The position numbers and the translations under genes are program-made. From Lachnospiraceae bacterium (lineage in GTDB: Bacteria; Bacillota; Clostridia; Lachnospirales; Lachnospiraceae), in NCBI GenBank assembly GCA_015056815.1, contig SVFN01000009.1, positions 65,172 through 129,171 of the forward strand: 64,000 bases of DNA, given 5' to 3'. Positions 28,324 to 36,438 of the stretch are shown piece after piece. The notes under the pieces are model-generated. The model saw only the letters and a program-made list of their open reading frames with translations, was not told where the DNA came from and did no database searches. Position 1 is the stretch's first letter, and every line of letters begins with the position of its first letter.

Positions 28324-28812
28324 ATGAAACAGGCAAAAGGAACCGTATTCAAGTACGGGGATAATGTAGATACCGATGTGATCATTCCGGCGAGATATCT
28401 GAATTCTTCCGATCCGGCAGAACTCGCCACCCATTGTATGGAAGACATCGATAAAGATTTTGTGAAAACAGTAAAAAAAGGTGATATCATCGTAGCGGAT
28501 AAAAACTTCGGCTGCGGTTCTTCCAGGGAGCATGCACCGATCGCCATCAAGGCGGCAGGAGTAAGCTGTGTGATCGCAGAGACGTTTGCAAGGATCTTCT
28601 ATCGGAATGCGATCAATATCGGACTTCCCATCATTGAATGTCCCGAAGCGAGCAAGGGTATCGGGGCAGGGGATGAAGTAGAAGTGGATTTTGACACCGG
28701 AATCATCAGGAACCTGACAAAAGGGACACAGTTTAAAGGGCAGGCATTCCCGGAATTTATGCAAAAGATCATTGCTTCTGAGGGCCTGGTAAATTATATT
28801 AATCAGAAATAA
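28324..28812 (+). CDS. leuD: 3-isopropylmalate dehydratase small subunit
   Basis: A 162-residue aconitase-swivel subunit that completes the LeuCD enzyme. [17 protein letters not shown] and the loop [18 protein letters not shown] are diagnostic of the short archaeal/clostridial LeuD. The ATG at 28324 is chosen because AGGAGG lies 8 bases upstream; a longer frame from 28219 would add an unrelated N-terminus. The small-subunit loop determines the substrate, and nothing in it suggests a different acid. Confidence 0.95.
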   Translation: MKQAKGTVFKYGDNVDTDVIIPARYLNSSDPAELATHCMEDIDKDFVKTVKKGDIIVADKNFGCGSSREHAPIAIKAAGVSCVIAETFARIFYRNAINIGLPIIECPEASKGIGAGDEVEVDFDTGIIRNLTKGTQFKGQAFPEFMQKIIASEGLVNYINQK

Positions 28813-28818
28813 AACAAA

Positions 28819-28864
28819 GAGTCGGTATCTTCATGGTATAGGAAGACACCGGCTCGCTTTTTTT
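28819..28864 (+). terminator. Rho-independent terminator of leuCD
   Basis: GAGTCGGTATCTTC pairs with GAAGACACCGGCTC (one mismatch, one G-T), followed by a run of seven T. Confidence 0.85.
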
Positions 28865-28980
28865 GACCATCGCAGTCAAAAGGGGAAACAGATATCGGAA
28901 AAAGCGGGTAAAACGGAAGTATTATGGCAGATCGTTAAGAATTATTTCGAAAATCTTAAGATTAGATTTAAATCAAGGAC

Positions 28981-29009
28981 TTGCATTTTCATGGAAAGTA
29001 GGCTACTAT
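28981..29009 (+). promoter_or_regulatory. Promoter of the third secreted protein gene
   Basis: TTGCAT (28981-28986), 17-base spacer, TACTAT (29004-29009). It implies a 5' leader of about 238 bases, long for this window. Confidence 0.75.
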
Positions 29010-29015
29010 ATTTAG

Positions 29016-29253
29016 AGGTTTGAGCATTTTTACAAAAGGGAGTCCCGCTAAAGCCTGACAGCCTTGCAAGCAAAGCGGGATCTATGAGGGGGGATGAGAG
29101 ATAAGAACGGCTCATACCTGGGGGAAGGCATAGCGGTAAAAGGTTTTCATAAATATCACTATGCGATCATGAGCTCAGCTCTGGATGATACACAGGCTGA
29201 AGAGTGACAAAAAGATAAGAATTTATCATGATAAAGAAAAGGAGAAAAAGGTT
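29016..29253 (+). promoter_or_regulatory. Long 5' leader with two predicted stem-loops (possible structured RNA)
   Basis: The leader contains TCCCGCT (29043-29049) pairing with AGCGGGA (29074-29080), and a nested structure GCTCAT (29110-29115)/ATGAGC (29169-29174) enclosing GCATAG (29128-29133)/CTATGC (29159-29164). The nested stems are split by a purine-rich internal loop (ACCTGGGGGAAG). No known riboswitch signature is recognised. No intrinsic terminator is seen before the start codon, so control, if any, might act on translation or stability. Confidence 0.5.
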
Positions 29254-31275
29254 ATGAAAAATGCAAGCAAAACCATCAAACAGGTTATGGCGATGTTCCT
29301 TGCCGTATGCCTCATCTTATCGCCCTTCTCGGCAGTACCGGCGAAAGCGGATGATCAGTCCTTAACGATCATGCTAAATGCGGGAGATGTCGGTAAGATC
29401 TATGATGGTTCGAATGTAATGATCGGGAATGGGATCATCTGTACAGAGAATGTACTGATAGATGATATTGATAATTTTTATTCAAAGATTACGGAAGAAT
29501 ACAGTGTAAAAACCACTGATACGGAGCACATTGTTTTTTGCGGATGGCATCTGGAAGGAAGAACGGTTGCCGCAACGGCAGAAGACATCAGAAACTATGC
29601 CGGGTCGCATACATCTTTCCAGTTATATGCTCTTTACAAAACAGTATATACCGTTACCATGAATGCGAACGGGGGAATATTTGCCAATAACAAGTCCATT
29701 AAAAAAGTGCAGGTTGAAAAAGGAACAAAATTTTCTGCTGTCAAGGAAAATGTGTCCAAGACCGGTTACAAATTTAACGGCTGGTTCACAGACGATAAGA
29801 CTTTCAAAGAAGCAGTGACCAATGATGAGCAGATCGAAAAGGATATGGCGGTTTACGCTTCTTATGAACCGAATAAGTATAAAGTCAGCTTCAAGGCAGA
29901 CGGTAAGCTTTTGAACGAAACCAAAGAGGTACTTTTCGGTTCTGCTTACGGGAATATTTTCCCGACATCAGACAAAAAGGGATATGATTTCGAGAACTGG
30001 TATGACGAAGAAGACAATATGATCACAGCTTCTTCTACGGTACGCCTTGCCAAAAATCATGAGTTGCATGCGAAATTTGTTCCGCATATCTACACGATCA
30101 AGTATGAGCTTGGCGGTGGCACTCTGAAGACAAAATGGGAAAAATATGCAGTGGAGTCTGTATCCGATAATTCCGTATCCGCCAATGACATCGTGATCGG
30201 TACGCCGGAATTAAAGAATTTTGATTTTGCGGGCTGGACGATCACACAGGATAATGCTGTTTTAAACGGCAAATATAAAGAGTATACCATCAAAAAAGGA
30301 ACGACCTCTGACTTTGTATTTAAGGCAAATTATGTTCCGCACAAGTTCCAGATCAAATATGACCTGGACGGCGGTACGTTAAAAGACAAAGTGACAGATT
30401 ATACAGCAGAGATGACGGAATATATCAAGGTCGGTACACCGGAGAAAAAGGGTTATGATTTTAAAGGCTGGACAGTGACAAAGGATAAGACAGTGCTTCA
30501 TAATACCTATGATGAGTATACGATCGAGATCGGAACAACCTCTGATTTTGTGTTCAAAGCAAATTTTGTACCGCATAAATACACGATCACATATAATCTG
30601 GACGGCGGTACGCTTACTAATATGGTAAAAGATTATACAGTTGAAATGAAGGAGTATATCCTTGTCGGCACGCCGGAGAAGACAGGGTATGATTTTACCG
30701 GCTGGACAGTGACAAAAGACGGTGAAGCACTCCGCAACAATTATATGACATATCTGATCGATATTGGAATGACTTCTGATTTCAAGTTCCATGCGAACTG
30801 GAAGAAAAAAGAAGACAAGATCAAAAAAGGTTCTGTTGTTACGGTAAAGAAGATGGGCTATACCGTCACCAAGACCAAGAAAAAGAACGGAAAGACCATC
30901 CCGACAGAAGTAGCCTTTACAAAATGTGACAATGATTCCATCAAGTCATTTACAGTACCGGCAACCGTCAAGATCGAAGGGGTCAGTGTAAAGGTCACAA
31001 AGATTGATGCAAAAGCATTTATCGGATGTGAAGAACTGACAAAAATAACGATCGGCAAGAACGTTAAGAAGATTGGTGCGAAAGCGTTTTACGGGTGTGA
31101 GAAATTAAAGAGCATTACCGTTAAGAGCAAATCACTTAAATCGATCGGTTCCAAGGCGTTTAAGGGGATTGATCCCAAGGCTGTTGTAAGAGTTGTGAAA
31201 GATAAAAAAGTTTCTCAGACAAACTTATTCAGCAAAGCAGTGATCGGTCATGTAAAGACCTGGACGATTCAGTAA
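29254..31275 (+). CDS. Secreted protein with five InlB-type B-repeats and the shared BspA-type C-terminal module
   Basis: A 673-residue exported protein. A signal peptide (basic MKNASKTIKQ, hydrophobic core, cleavage near AKA-DD) leads to an unassigned segment and then five Listeria-Bacteroides (InlB B-type) repeats at about residues 131-207, 208-279, 280-364, 365-440 and 441-518, each with a GYDFxGW-like core. Repeats 4 and 5 are nearly identical, a sign of recent duplication. The last 150 residues (GCEELTKITIG, IGAKAFYGCEKLKSI) are the LRR_5 module also found in the two large secreted proteins at the window start. No anchor motif is present. The ATG at 29254 has AAAGGAG upstream and a long leader. 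Confidence 0.88.
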   Translation: MKNASKTIKQVMAMFLAVCLILSPFSAVPAKADDQSLTIMLNAGDVGKIYDGSNVMIGNGIICTENVLIDDIDNFYSKITEEYSVKTTDTEHIVFCGWHLEGRTVAATAEDIRNYAGSHTSFQLYALYKTVYTVTMNANGGIFANNKSIKKVQVEKGTKFSAVKENVSKTGYKFNGWFTDDKTFKEAVTNDEQIEKDMAVYASYEPNKYKVSFKADGKLLNETKEVLFGSAYGNIFPTSDKKGYDFENWYDEEDNMITASSTVRLAKNHELHAKFVPHIYTIKYELGGGTLKTKWEKYAVESVSDNSVSANDIVIGTPELKNFDFAGWTITQDNAVLNGKYKEYTIKKGTTSDFVFKANYVPHKFQIKYDLDGGTLKDKVTDYTAEMTEYIKVGTPEKKGYDFKGWTVTKDKTVLHNTYDEYTIEIGTTSDFVFKANFVPHKYTITYNLDGGTLTNMVKDYTVEMKEYILVGTPEKTGYDFTGWTVTKDGEALRNNYMTYLIDIGMTSDFKFHANWKKKEDKIKKGSVVTVKKMGYTVTKTKKKNGKTIPTEVAFTKCDNDSIKSFTVPATVKIEGVSVKVTKIDAKAFIGCEELTKITIGKNVKKIGAKAFYGCEKLKSITVKSKSLKSIGSKAFKGIDPKAVVRVVKDKKVSQTNLFSKAVIGHVKTWTIQ

Positions 31276-31288
31276 ATAATGATCAGTT

Positions 31289-31325
31289 GAAACAGGATCC
31301 CGCTTCCGGGGGTCCTGTTTCTTTT
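31289..31325 (+). terminator. Rho-independent terminator
   Basis: GAAACAGGATCCC (31289-31301), a short loop, then GGGGGTCCTGTTTC and TTTT. It ends the third secreted protein transcript immediately upstream of the ruvA promoter. Confidence 0.88.
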
Positions 31326-31326
31326 C

Positions 31327-31355
31327 TTGCACAAACATATGTTTTGTGCTATTCT
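31327..31355 (+). promoter_or_regulatory. Promoter of ruvAB
   Basis: TTGCAC (31327-31332), 17-base spacer, TATTCT (31350-31355). The spacer is filled by a LexA-like palindrome. Confidence 0.75.
31332..31345. promoter_or_regulatory. LexA-like SOS box in the ruvAB promoter spacer
   Basis: CAAACATATGTTTT matches 12 of 14 positions of the Bacillus SOS box CGAACRNRYGTTYG. It lies wholly between the -35 and -10 hexamers, where LexA would block RNA polymerase. ruvAB is a classical SOS operon. The assignment is by similarity and position. Confidence 0.65.
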
Positions 31356-31465
31356 TAGAGAGGCACTGACAGGAGCGTTGCCTGATAGGGAGAAAACATA
31401 CGATCGGATATCGGCCGTAACGAGGAATGCTTCTGTCGATATATACAGTAGGAAAAGAGGACAAG

Positions 31466-32077
31466 ATGGTAGCATATGTTAAAGGAAAACTTGCAGAGAC
31501 CGGACAGGATCATATTGTATTGGACATAGGGAACATGGGGATCAACATCCGCGTTTCGGATGGATTTCTGACAGAGCTTCCGCCTGTTGGGACAGATATG
31601 AAAGTGCATACTTATACATATGTGAAGGAGGACGCTTTTTTACTCTATGGTTTTGCGACGAGAGAAGAACTGGAGCTGTTTCAGATGATGATCACTGTCA
31701 ATGGGATCGGACCCAAGGGAGCACTCGCAATCCTTTCTATAATGTCGGCAACGGATCTTAGGTTTGCTATTTTTTCATCTGATGTCAAAGCCATTTCAAG
31801 GGCGAACGGCATTGGGAAAAAGACAGCAGAGCGCCTGATCCTGGATCTGAGAGATAAGATCGATATCGAACAGACTCTGCAGGACGGTCTGGAGGAGATA
31901 GCTGCTCCGGTCAAAGGGGCGAATGAACTGGGTCAGAACCGAAAGGATGCGATCGATGCACTGGTAGCGCTGGGGTACGGCATGACAGAGGCCGCAAAAG
32001 CTGTTAAGCAGGTGGATGTTTCCGGGGATCCGACTGCGGACGAGATTCTGAAAGCATCTTTGAAATATTTACTGTAG
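31466..32077 (+). CDS. ruvA: Holliday junction branch migration protein RuvA
   Basis: Binds four-way DNA junctions as a tetramer and recruits RuvB. The 203-residue protein has the N-terminal OB fold (MVAYVKGKLAETG), helix-hairpin-helix motifs (NGIGPKGALAILS and NGIGKKTAERLILDLRDKI) and the C-terminal RuvB-binding domain (KDAIDALVALGYGMTEAAKAV). The ATG at 31466 is preferred over an in-frame upstream start because AGAGG lies 5 bases away and the protein then begins at the conserved N-terminus. ruvB follows after 70 bases. Confidence 0.97.
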   Translation: MVAYVKGKLAETGQDHIVLDIGNMGINIRVSDGFLTELPPVGTDMKVHTYTYVKEDAFLLYGFATREELELFQMMITVNGIGPKGALAILSIMSATDLRFAIFSSDVKAISRANGIGKKTAERLILDLRDKIDIEQTLQDGLEEIAAPVKGANELGQNRKDAIDALVALGYGMTEAAKAVKQVDVSGDPTADEILKASLKYLL

Positions 32078-32096
32078 GGATAAGAATTTGTGAGAG

Positions 32097-32120
32097 CTGA
32101 TCGGCACAGTATCCGATCAG
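32097..32120 (+). other. Hairpin between ruvA and ruvB
   Basis: CTGATCGG (32097-32104) and CCGATCAG (32113-32120) form a perfect 8-bp stem with an 8-base loop. There is no T-run, so it is unlikely to terminate; it may stabilise or process the mRNA. Confidence 0.5.
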
Positions 32121-32147
32121 GAATAAAAGAATGATAAGGAAATAATT

Positions 32148-33149
32148 ATGCCACAACGTGTGATTGAGACGAATATTACGGAAGAAGACAAGAAGATAGA
32201 AGGATCACTCCGGCCGCAGGTGCTTGCGGATTATATCGGACAGGCAAAAGCAAAAGAAATCTTAAAAGTCTATATCGAGGCTGCAAAACAGCGCGGCGAC
32301 AGTCTGGATCATGTATTGTTTTACGGACCGCCGGGACTTGGCAAGACGACACTTGCCGGGATCATTGCCAATGAGATGGGTGTTCATATGAAGGTGACAA
32401 GCGGACCGGCAATCGAGAAGCCGGGGGAAATGGCCGCGATCTTAAACAATCTGCAAGAAGGGGATGTTCTGTTTGTGGATGAGATCCATCGCCTGAACCG
32501 CCAGGTGGAGGAAGTACTGTATCCGGCCATGGAAGATTTTGCCATTGATATCATGATCGGAAAAGGATCTTCCGCCAGGAGTATCCGGCTGGATCTGCCA
32601 AGATTTACACTGGTAGGAGCCACGACCAGAGCAGGACTTCTGACAGCACCTTTGCGTGATCGGTTTGGCGTGATACACCGACTGGAGTTTTATACAGTAG
32701 AGGAATTAAAGACGATCATCATGCATTCCGCAAAGGTTCTTGAAGTGGAGATTGAGCCAAAGGGTGCTCTGGAGCTTGCCAGACGCAGCCGCGGTACGCC
32801 GAGACTTGCCAACCGGATCCTGAAAAGAGTACGGGATTTTGCACAGGTACGTTATGATGGCAGGATCACGGAAGAAGTGGCGAAGGTGGCACTGGATATT
32901 ATGGATGTGGACAAACTTGGACTGGATCATGTGGATCGTAATATATTGATGACTATGATCGACAAATTCGGCGGAGGGCCGGTAGGGCTGGATACCCTTG
33001 CGGCAGCGACCGGTGAGGATTCCGGTACGATCGAAGACGTATATGAGCCCTATCTGATCATGAACGGGCTGATCATGCGTACGCCGAGGGGAAGGGTTGC
33101 CACTGAACATGCCTATCAGCATTTCGGACTGGATATGGCAGGTGAATGA
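32148..33149 (+). CDS. ruvB: Holliday junction branch migration helicase RuvB
   Basis: Hexameric AAA+ motor that drives branch migration with RuvA. The 333-residue protein has Walker [10 protein letters not shown] (about residue 60), Walker [11 protein letters not shown], sensor [18 protein letters not shown] and a C-terminal winged helix ending [14 protein letters not shown]. The length is standard. It probably shares the ruvA promoter and the LexA-like box. The ribosome binding site is AAGGAAA upstream of the ATG. Confidence 0.98.
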   Translation: MPQRVIETNITEEDKKIEGSLRPQVLADYIGQAKAKEILKVYIEAAKQRGDSLDHVLFYGPPGLGKTTLAGIIANEMGVHMKVTSGPAIEKPGEMAAILNNLQEGDVLFVDEIHRLNRQVEEVLYPAMEDFAIDIMIGKGSSARSIRLDLPRFTLVGATTRAGLLTAPLRDRFGVIHRLEFYTVEELKTIIMHSAKVLEVEIEPKGALELARRSRGTPRLANRILKRVRDFAQVRYDGRITEEVAKVALDIMDVDKLGLDHVDRNILMTMIDKFGGGPVGLDTLAAATGEDSGTIEDVYEPYLIMNGLIMRTPRGRVATEHAYQHFGLDMAGE

Positions 33150-33296
33150 GAAAAGAACTATCGTGAAATAGGAACAAAAACAGCAGTGATCAAGAAAAAG
33201 ATCATAAAATTTTTGTTCATGGCAAGGTTAAATGAGGGGGAAACGCACGGAAGCGGCGGATACCTGGAATACAGAAGTATGAGATAAGGTGATAGC

Positions 33297-35639
33297 ATGA
33301 CACTACAGGATTTACAGGTAAATGAGAGTGCCGTTATTAAGAAAGTGGGTGGCGAGGGTGCACTCAGACAACACTTTCTGGATATGGGAGTGATACCGGG
33401 AGCTGAGGTGACAGTGGTTAAATTCGCACCTATGGGCGATCCCATGGAGTTGCAGCTTCATGGTTATGAACTGACACTGAGACTCGCGGAAGCGGCACAG
33501 ATCGACATCGAGCCGATCGAAAAACGACGCAATCTTCATAAACGTATTGAGAAGATCCAGCCGTCCCATCATCCGGGACTTGGAGAGGATGGGATTTACC
33601 ATGCGCAAGGAGACGGAGATCTGCTTCCGGCGGGTACTGTTTTGCATTTTGCACTGGTGGGCAATCAGAATTGCGGTAAAACGACTCTCTTTAACCAGCT
33701 TACAGGTTCGAATCAGCATGTGGGCAATTTCCCGGGAGTTACGGTAGACAAAAAAGACGGTGCGATCAAAGGGCACCCGGATACTCTGGTGACGGATCTG
33801 CCGGGGATTTATTCCATGTCTCCTTACAGCAGTGAGGAGATCGTTTCCCGTAATTTTGTATTGACAGAACAGCCGGAAGCGATCATTAATATCGTGGATG
33901 CGACTAATATAGAACGGAATATGTACCTGACCATGCAGCTTTTGGAAATGAATATTCCGATGGTGGTAGCGCTGAATATGATGGATGAGGTGACAGGCAA
34001 TAACGGGGCGATCGATATCAATAAGATGGAAAGGCTTCTCGGTGTTCCTGTAGTGCCTATCTCGGCGGCGAAGAACCATGGTGTACGCGAGCTGGTAGAG
34101 CATGCTGTCCATATTGCCAAATATCAGGAAAAACCGGCCAGGCAGGACTTTTGCTCGAAAGATGATCACGGCGGGGCGATCCATAGAGCGATCCATGCAG
34201 TGGAATCCATTATCGAGGATCATACGGAGCGCGCGGAATTGCCGCTTAGGTTTGCGGCGACGAAGGTCATAGAGGCAGATCCACTGATCTTAAAGCAGCT
34301 TGCACTGGATGAGAATGAGAATAAGATGATCGAGCATGCGGTCCTTCAGATGGAGAAGGAAGGCGGTATGGACCGGAGTGCGGCGATCGCGGATATGCGG
34401 TTTGATTTTATTGAGCGTGTCTGTGAAAGTACGGTACAAAAGCCGCATGAGAGTAAAGAGCGGATACGCTCCGAAAAGATTGATAATGTTCTTACCGGCA
34501 AATGGACCGCGATCCCTTGCTTTATTGTGATCATGGCGATGGTGTTTCTACTGACATTTAACGTGATCGGAGCATTTTTACAGGGACTGCTGGAACAGGG
34601 GATCGAGGGGCTGACTGACGGTGTGGAGAGACTGATGATATCCGCCCATATAAATGACGCATTGAGGGGGCTGATCGTTGACGGAATCTTTGGAGGAGTC
34701 GGCAGCGTCCTGAGCTTTTTACCGATTGTTGTGACGCTGTTTTTCTTCCTGTCGATCATGGAGGACAGCGGATACATTGCAAGGGTTGCGTTTTTTATGG
34801 ATAAGCTTCTTAGAAGGATCGGTCTTTCCGGAAGAAGTATCGTACCGTTGCTGATCGGTTTTGGCTGTACGGTTCCGGCTGTAATGTCCACACGGACTCT
34901 GCCGAGTAAAAGAGATCGGAAAATGACGATCCTTCTGACACCGTTTATGAGTTGTACGGCAAAGCTCCCGATCTATGCTTTTTTTGTGAATGCGTTCTTT
35001 CCGAAAAAAGGCGGACTGATCATGACCGGTCTGTATCTTCTGGGGATCCTTGTGGGGATCCTGATCGCGATTCTATTCAAAAATACGCTGTTTAAGGGAG
35101 AAGCGGTTCCGTTTGTGATGGAGCTTCCGAACTATCGTATGCCGGGTATACGCAACGTGGCACAGCTTTTATGGGAAAAGGCAAAAGATTTCCTGAGCAA
35201 AGCATTTTCTGTGATCCTGATTGCCACGATCATTGTGTGGTTTATGCAGAGTTTTAATCTGCATCTGAATCTGGTGGAAGATTCCTCTGACAGTATGATG
35301 GCAATGATGGCGGGGGTACTGGCTCCGCTGTTTCAGCCGCTTGGTCTGGGAGACTGGAGGATCGTTACCTCTTTGATCAGTGGCTTTATGGCAAAAGAGA
35401 GTGTGGTCTCCACGATGGAGATCTTGTTTGGAGACGGTATTACGACTGCATTATCTGCAGTGTCGGCTGCAACTATGCTGGTGTTTTCGCTTTTGTATAC
35501 CCCCTGCGTGGCGGCGATCGCATCGATCAGACGGGAACTGGGTACCAGGTGGGCTGCCGGTGTTGTTTTCTGGCAGTGTATGGTAGCCTGGATCGCGGCA
35601 TTCCTTACCAGATGTGTGTGCGGGATGATCTTAAGATAA
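33297..35639 (+). CDS. feoB: FeoA-FeoB fusion ferrous iron transporter
   Basis: Imports Fe2+ across the membrane. Residues 1-76 are a complete FeoA SH3-like domain (VIKKVGGEGALRQHFLDMG), here joined to FeoB through a His-containing linker (PSHHPGLGEDG). The FeoB G domain follows, with G1 GNQNCGKTT (about residue 122), G3 DLPG, G4 NMMDE and G5 SAAK, then a helical GDI-like region and two Gate-type membrane halves with cysteines (FGCTVPAVMSTR, FMSCTAKLPIYAFF). 780 residues is the sum of the two usual proteins. AAGGTG precedes the ATG. I see no Fur or IdeR box in the 147 bases upstream. Confidence 0.95.
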   Translation: MTLQDLQVNESAVIKKVGGEGALRQHFLDMGVIPGAEVTVVKFAPMGDPMELQLHGYELTLRLAEAAQIDIEPIEKRRNLHKRIEKIQPSHHPGLGEDGIYHAQGDGDLLPAGTVLHFALVGNQNCGKTTLFNQLTGSNQHVGNFPGVTVDKKDGAIKGHPDTLVTDLPGIYSMSPYSSEEIVSRNFVLTEQPEAIINIVDATNIERNMYLTMQLLEMNIPMVVALNMMDEVTGNNGAIDINKMERLLGVPVVPISAAKNHGVRELVEHAVHIAKYQEKPARQDFCSKDDHGGAIHRAIHAVESIIEDHTERAELPLRFAATKVIEADPLILKQLALDENENKMIEHAVLQMEKEGGMDRSAAIADMRFDFIERVCESTVQKPHESKERIRSEKIDNVLTGKWTAIPCFIVIMAMVFLLTFNVIGAFLQGLLEQGIEGLTDGVERLMISAHINDALRGLIVDGIFGGVGSVLSFLPIVVTLFFFLSIMEDSGYIARVAFFMDKLLRRIGLSGRSIVPLLIGFGCTVPAVMSTRTLPSKRDRKMTILLTPFMSCTAKLPIYAFFVNAFFPKKGGLIMTGLYLLGILVGILIAILFKNTLFKGEAVPFVMELPNYRMPGIRNVAQLLWEKAKDFLSKAFSVILIATIIVWFMQSFNLHLNLVEDSSDSMMAMMAGVLAPLFQPLGLGDWRIVTSLISGFMAKESVVSTMEILFGDGITTALSAVSAATMLVFSLLYTPCVAAIASIRRELGTRWAAGVVFWQCMVAWIAAFLTRCVCGMILR

Positions 35640-35934
35640 GGCTGCGGGATTGGCTGTTTTTGGCTCCTTGGGCATACGCGATGTTGCAAAGCGGCAAAGG
35701 ATCTTTGCGGCTCCATAGGATTTTTGCCTGTTTCCTTATAAATATAGGAATAAAACCTTGTTTTCTTGTTTTTTTTTGCTATAATATATCTTGTATTGTG
35801 TTTCCGGGGAAATGGCACATGTAGTGCCAAAAAAGGTGTTCGTCCCGAATACGGAAACTGTAAAGAACGGAAATGATCTATGACATGACGATCAGGCGAA
35901 ATAGTTACTATAGAGAGTACAGGACGGGAAACGA
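35640..35934 (+). other. Intergenic region between feoB and zapA
   Basis: A 295-base region without a supportable gene. It holds a weak hairpin (GCAAAG/CTTTGC, 35694-35708), the zapA promoter (35758-35785) and a leader in which TTTCCG (35801-35806) can pair with CGGAAA (35852-35857) around the hairpin GGCAC/GTGCC (35814-35828). Confidence 0.6.
35758..35785 (+). promoter_or_regulatory. Promoter of the zapA unit
   Basis: TTGTTT (35758-35763), 16-base spacer, consensus TATAAT (35780-35785). The spacer is T-rich. Confidence 0.75.
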
Positions 35935-36411
35935 ATGGGAGAGAAAAACATGACGTCAAAGACAGATACAGAGGTTATCATAGGCGGAAGAGTACTTACA
36001 CTGAGCGGATATGAAAGTGAAGAATATCTGCAGAAAATTGCATTATATATCAACAATAAGATCGCGGAGTATAAAAAGATCGAGAGCTTTAAGCGGCAGT
36101 CAACGGATACGCAGTGTATCCTGATGGAATTAAATATTGCGGATGACTACTTTAAAGCTAAAAAACAGATCGCAGTCCTGGAGGCAGACATTGAGTCACA
36201 GGATCAGGAGATCTGTGATCTGAAGCATGATCTGATCGCAGAGAAATGTAAGAGGGAAAGTATTGATAAGACGATGGATGGTATGAAGCAGGAGATTGCC
36301 AGATACAAGGAGCTTATCGCAGAAAAAGAGCGTCAGATCAGTGAGAAGGATAAACTGATCGCAGAGAAGGAAAAAGAGATCACCAAACTTTCGAACAGGC
36401 AGAAAGCGTAA
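35935..36411 (+). CDS. zapA: Cell division protein ZapA with extended coiled coil
   Basis: ZapA cross-links FtsZ filaments at mid-cell. Residues about 10-95 match the family (TEVIIGGRVLTLSGYESEEYLQKIALYINNK). The rest is a coiled coil of seven-residue units (AEKERQISEKDKLIAEKEKE) that makes the protein 158 residues, longer than the usual 90-110. A second possible ATG at 35950 has GGGAGAG upstream and would shorten it by 5 residues. The gene leads a run with the U32 peptidase, SEDS and PBP genes, a division/wall context. Confidence 0.9.
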   Translation: MGEKNMTSKTDTEVIIGGRVLTLSGYESEEYLQKIALYINNKIAEYKKIESFKRQSTDTQCILMELNIADDYFKAKKQIAVLEADIESQDQEICDLKHDLIAEKCKRESIDKTMDGMKQEIARYKELIAEKERQISEKDKLIAEKEKEITKLSNRQKA

Positions 36412-36438
36412 ATAGTTTGAAACAGGAAGAACAGTGGT

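Noticed and set aside
29032-29253. c-di-GMP (GEMM) riboswitch before the third secreted protein
   Set aside because: The leader has purine-rich loops, but the conserved GEMM core (ACGCA...AAAGCC with the tetraloop receptor) is not there.
33312-34223. Minus-strand open frame (303 codons) opposite feoB
   Set aside because: Antisense shadow of the FeoA/G-domain coding region.
35786-35934. 6S RNA next to zapA
   Set aside because: Only about 150 bases are available and the long closing stems of 6S RNA with its central bubble are not formed.
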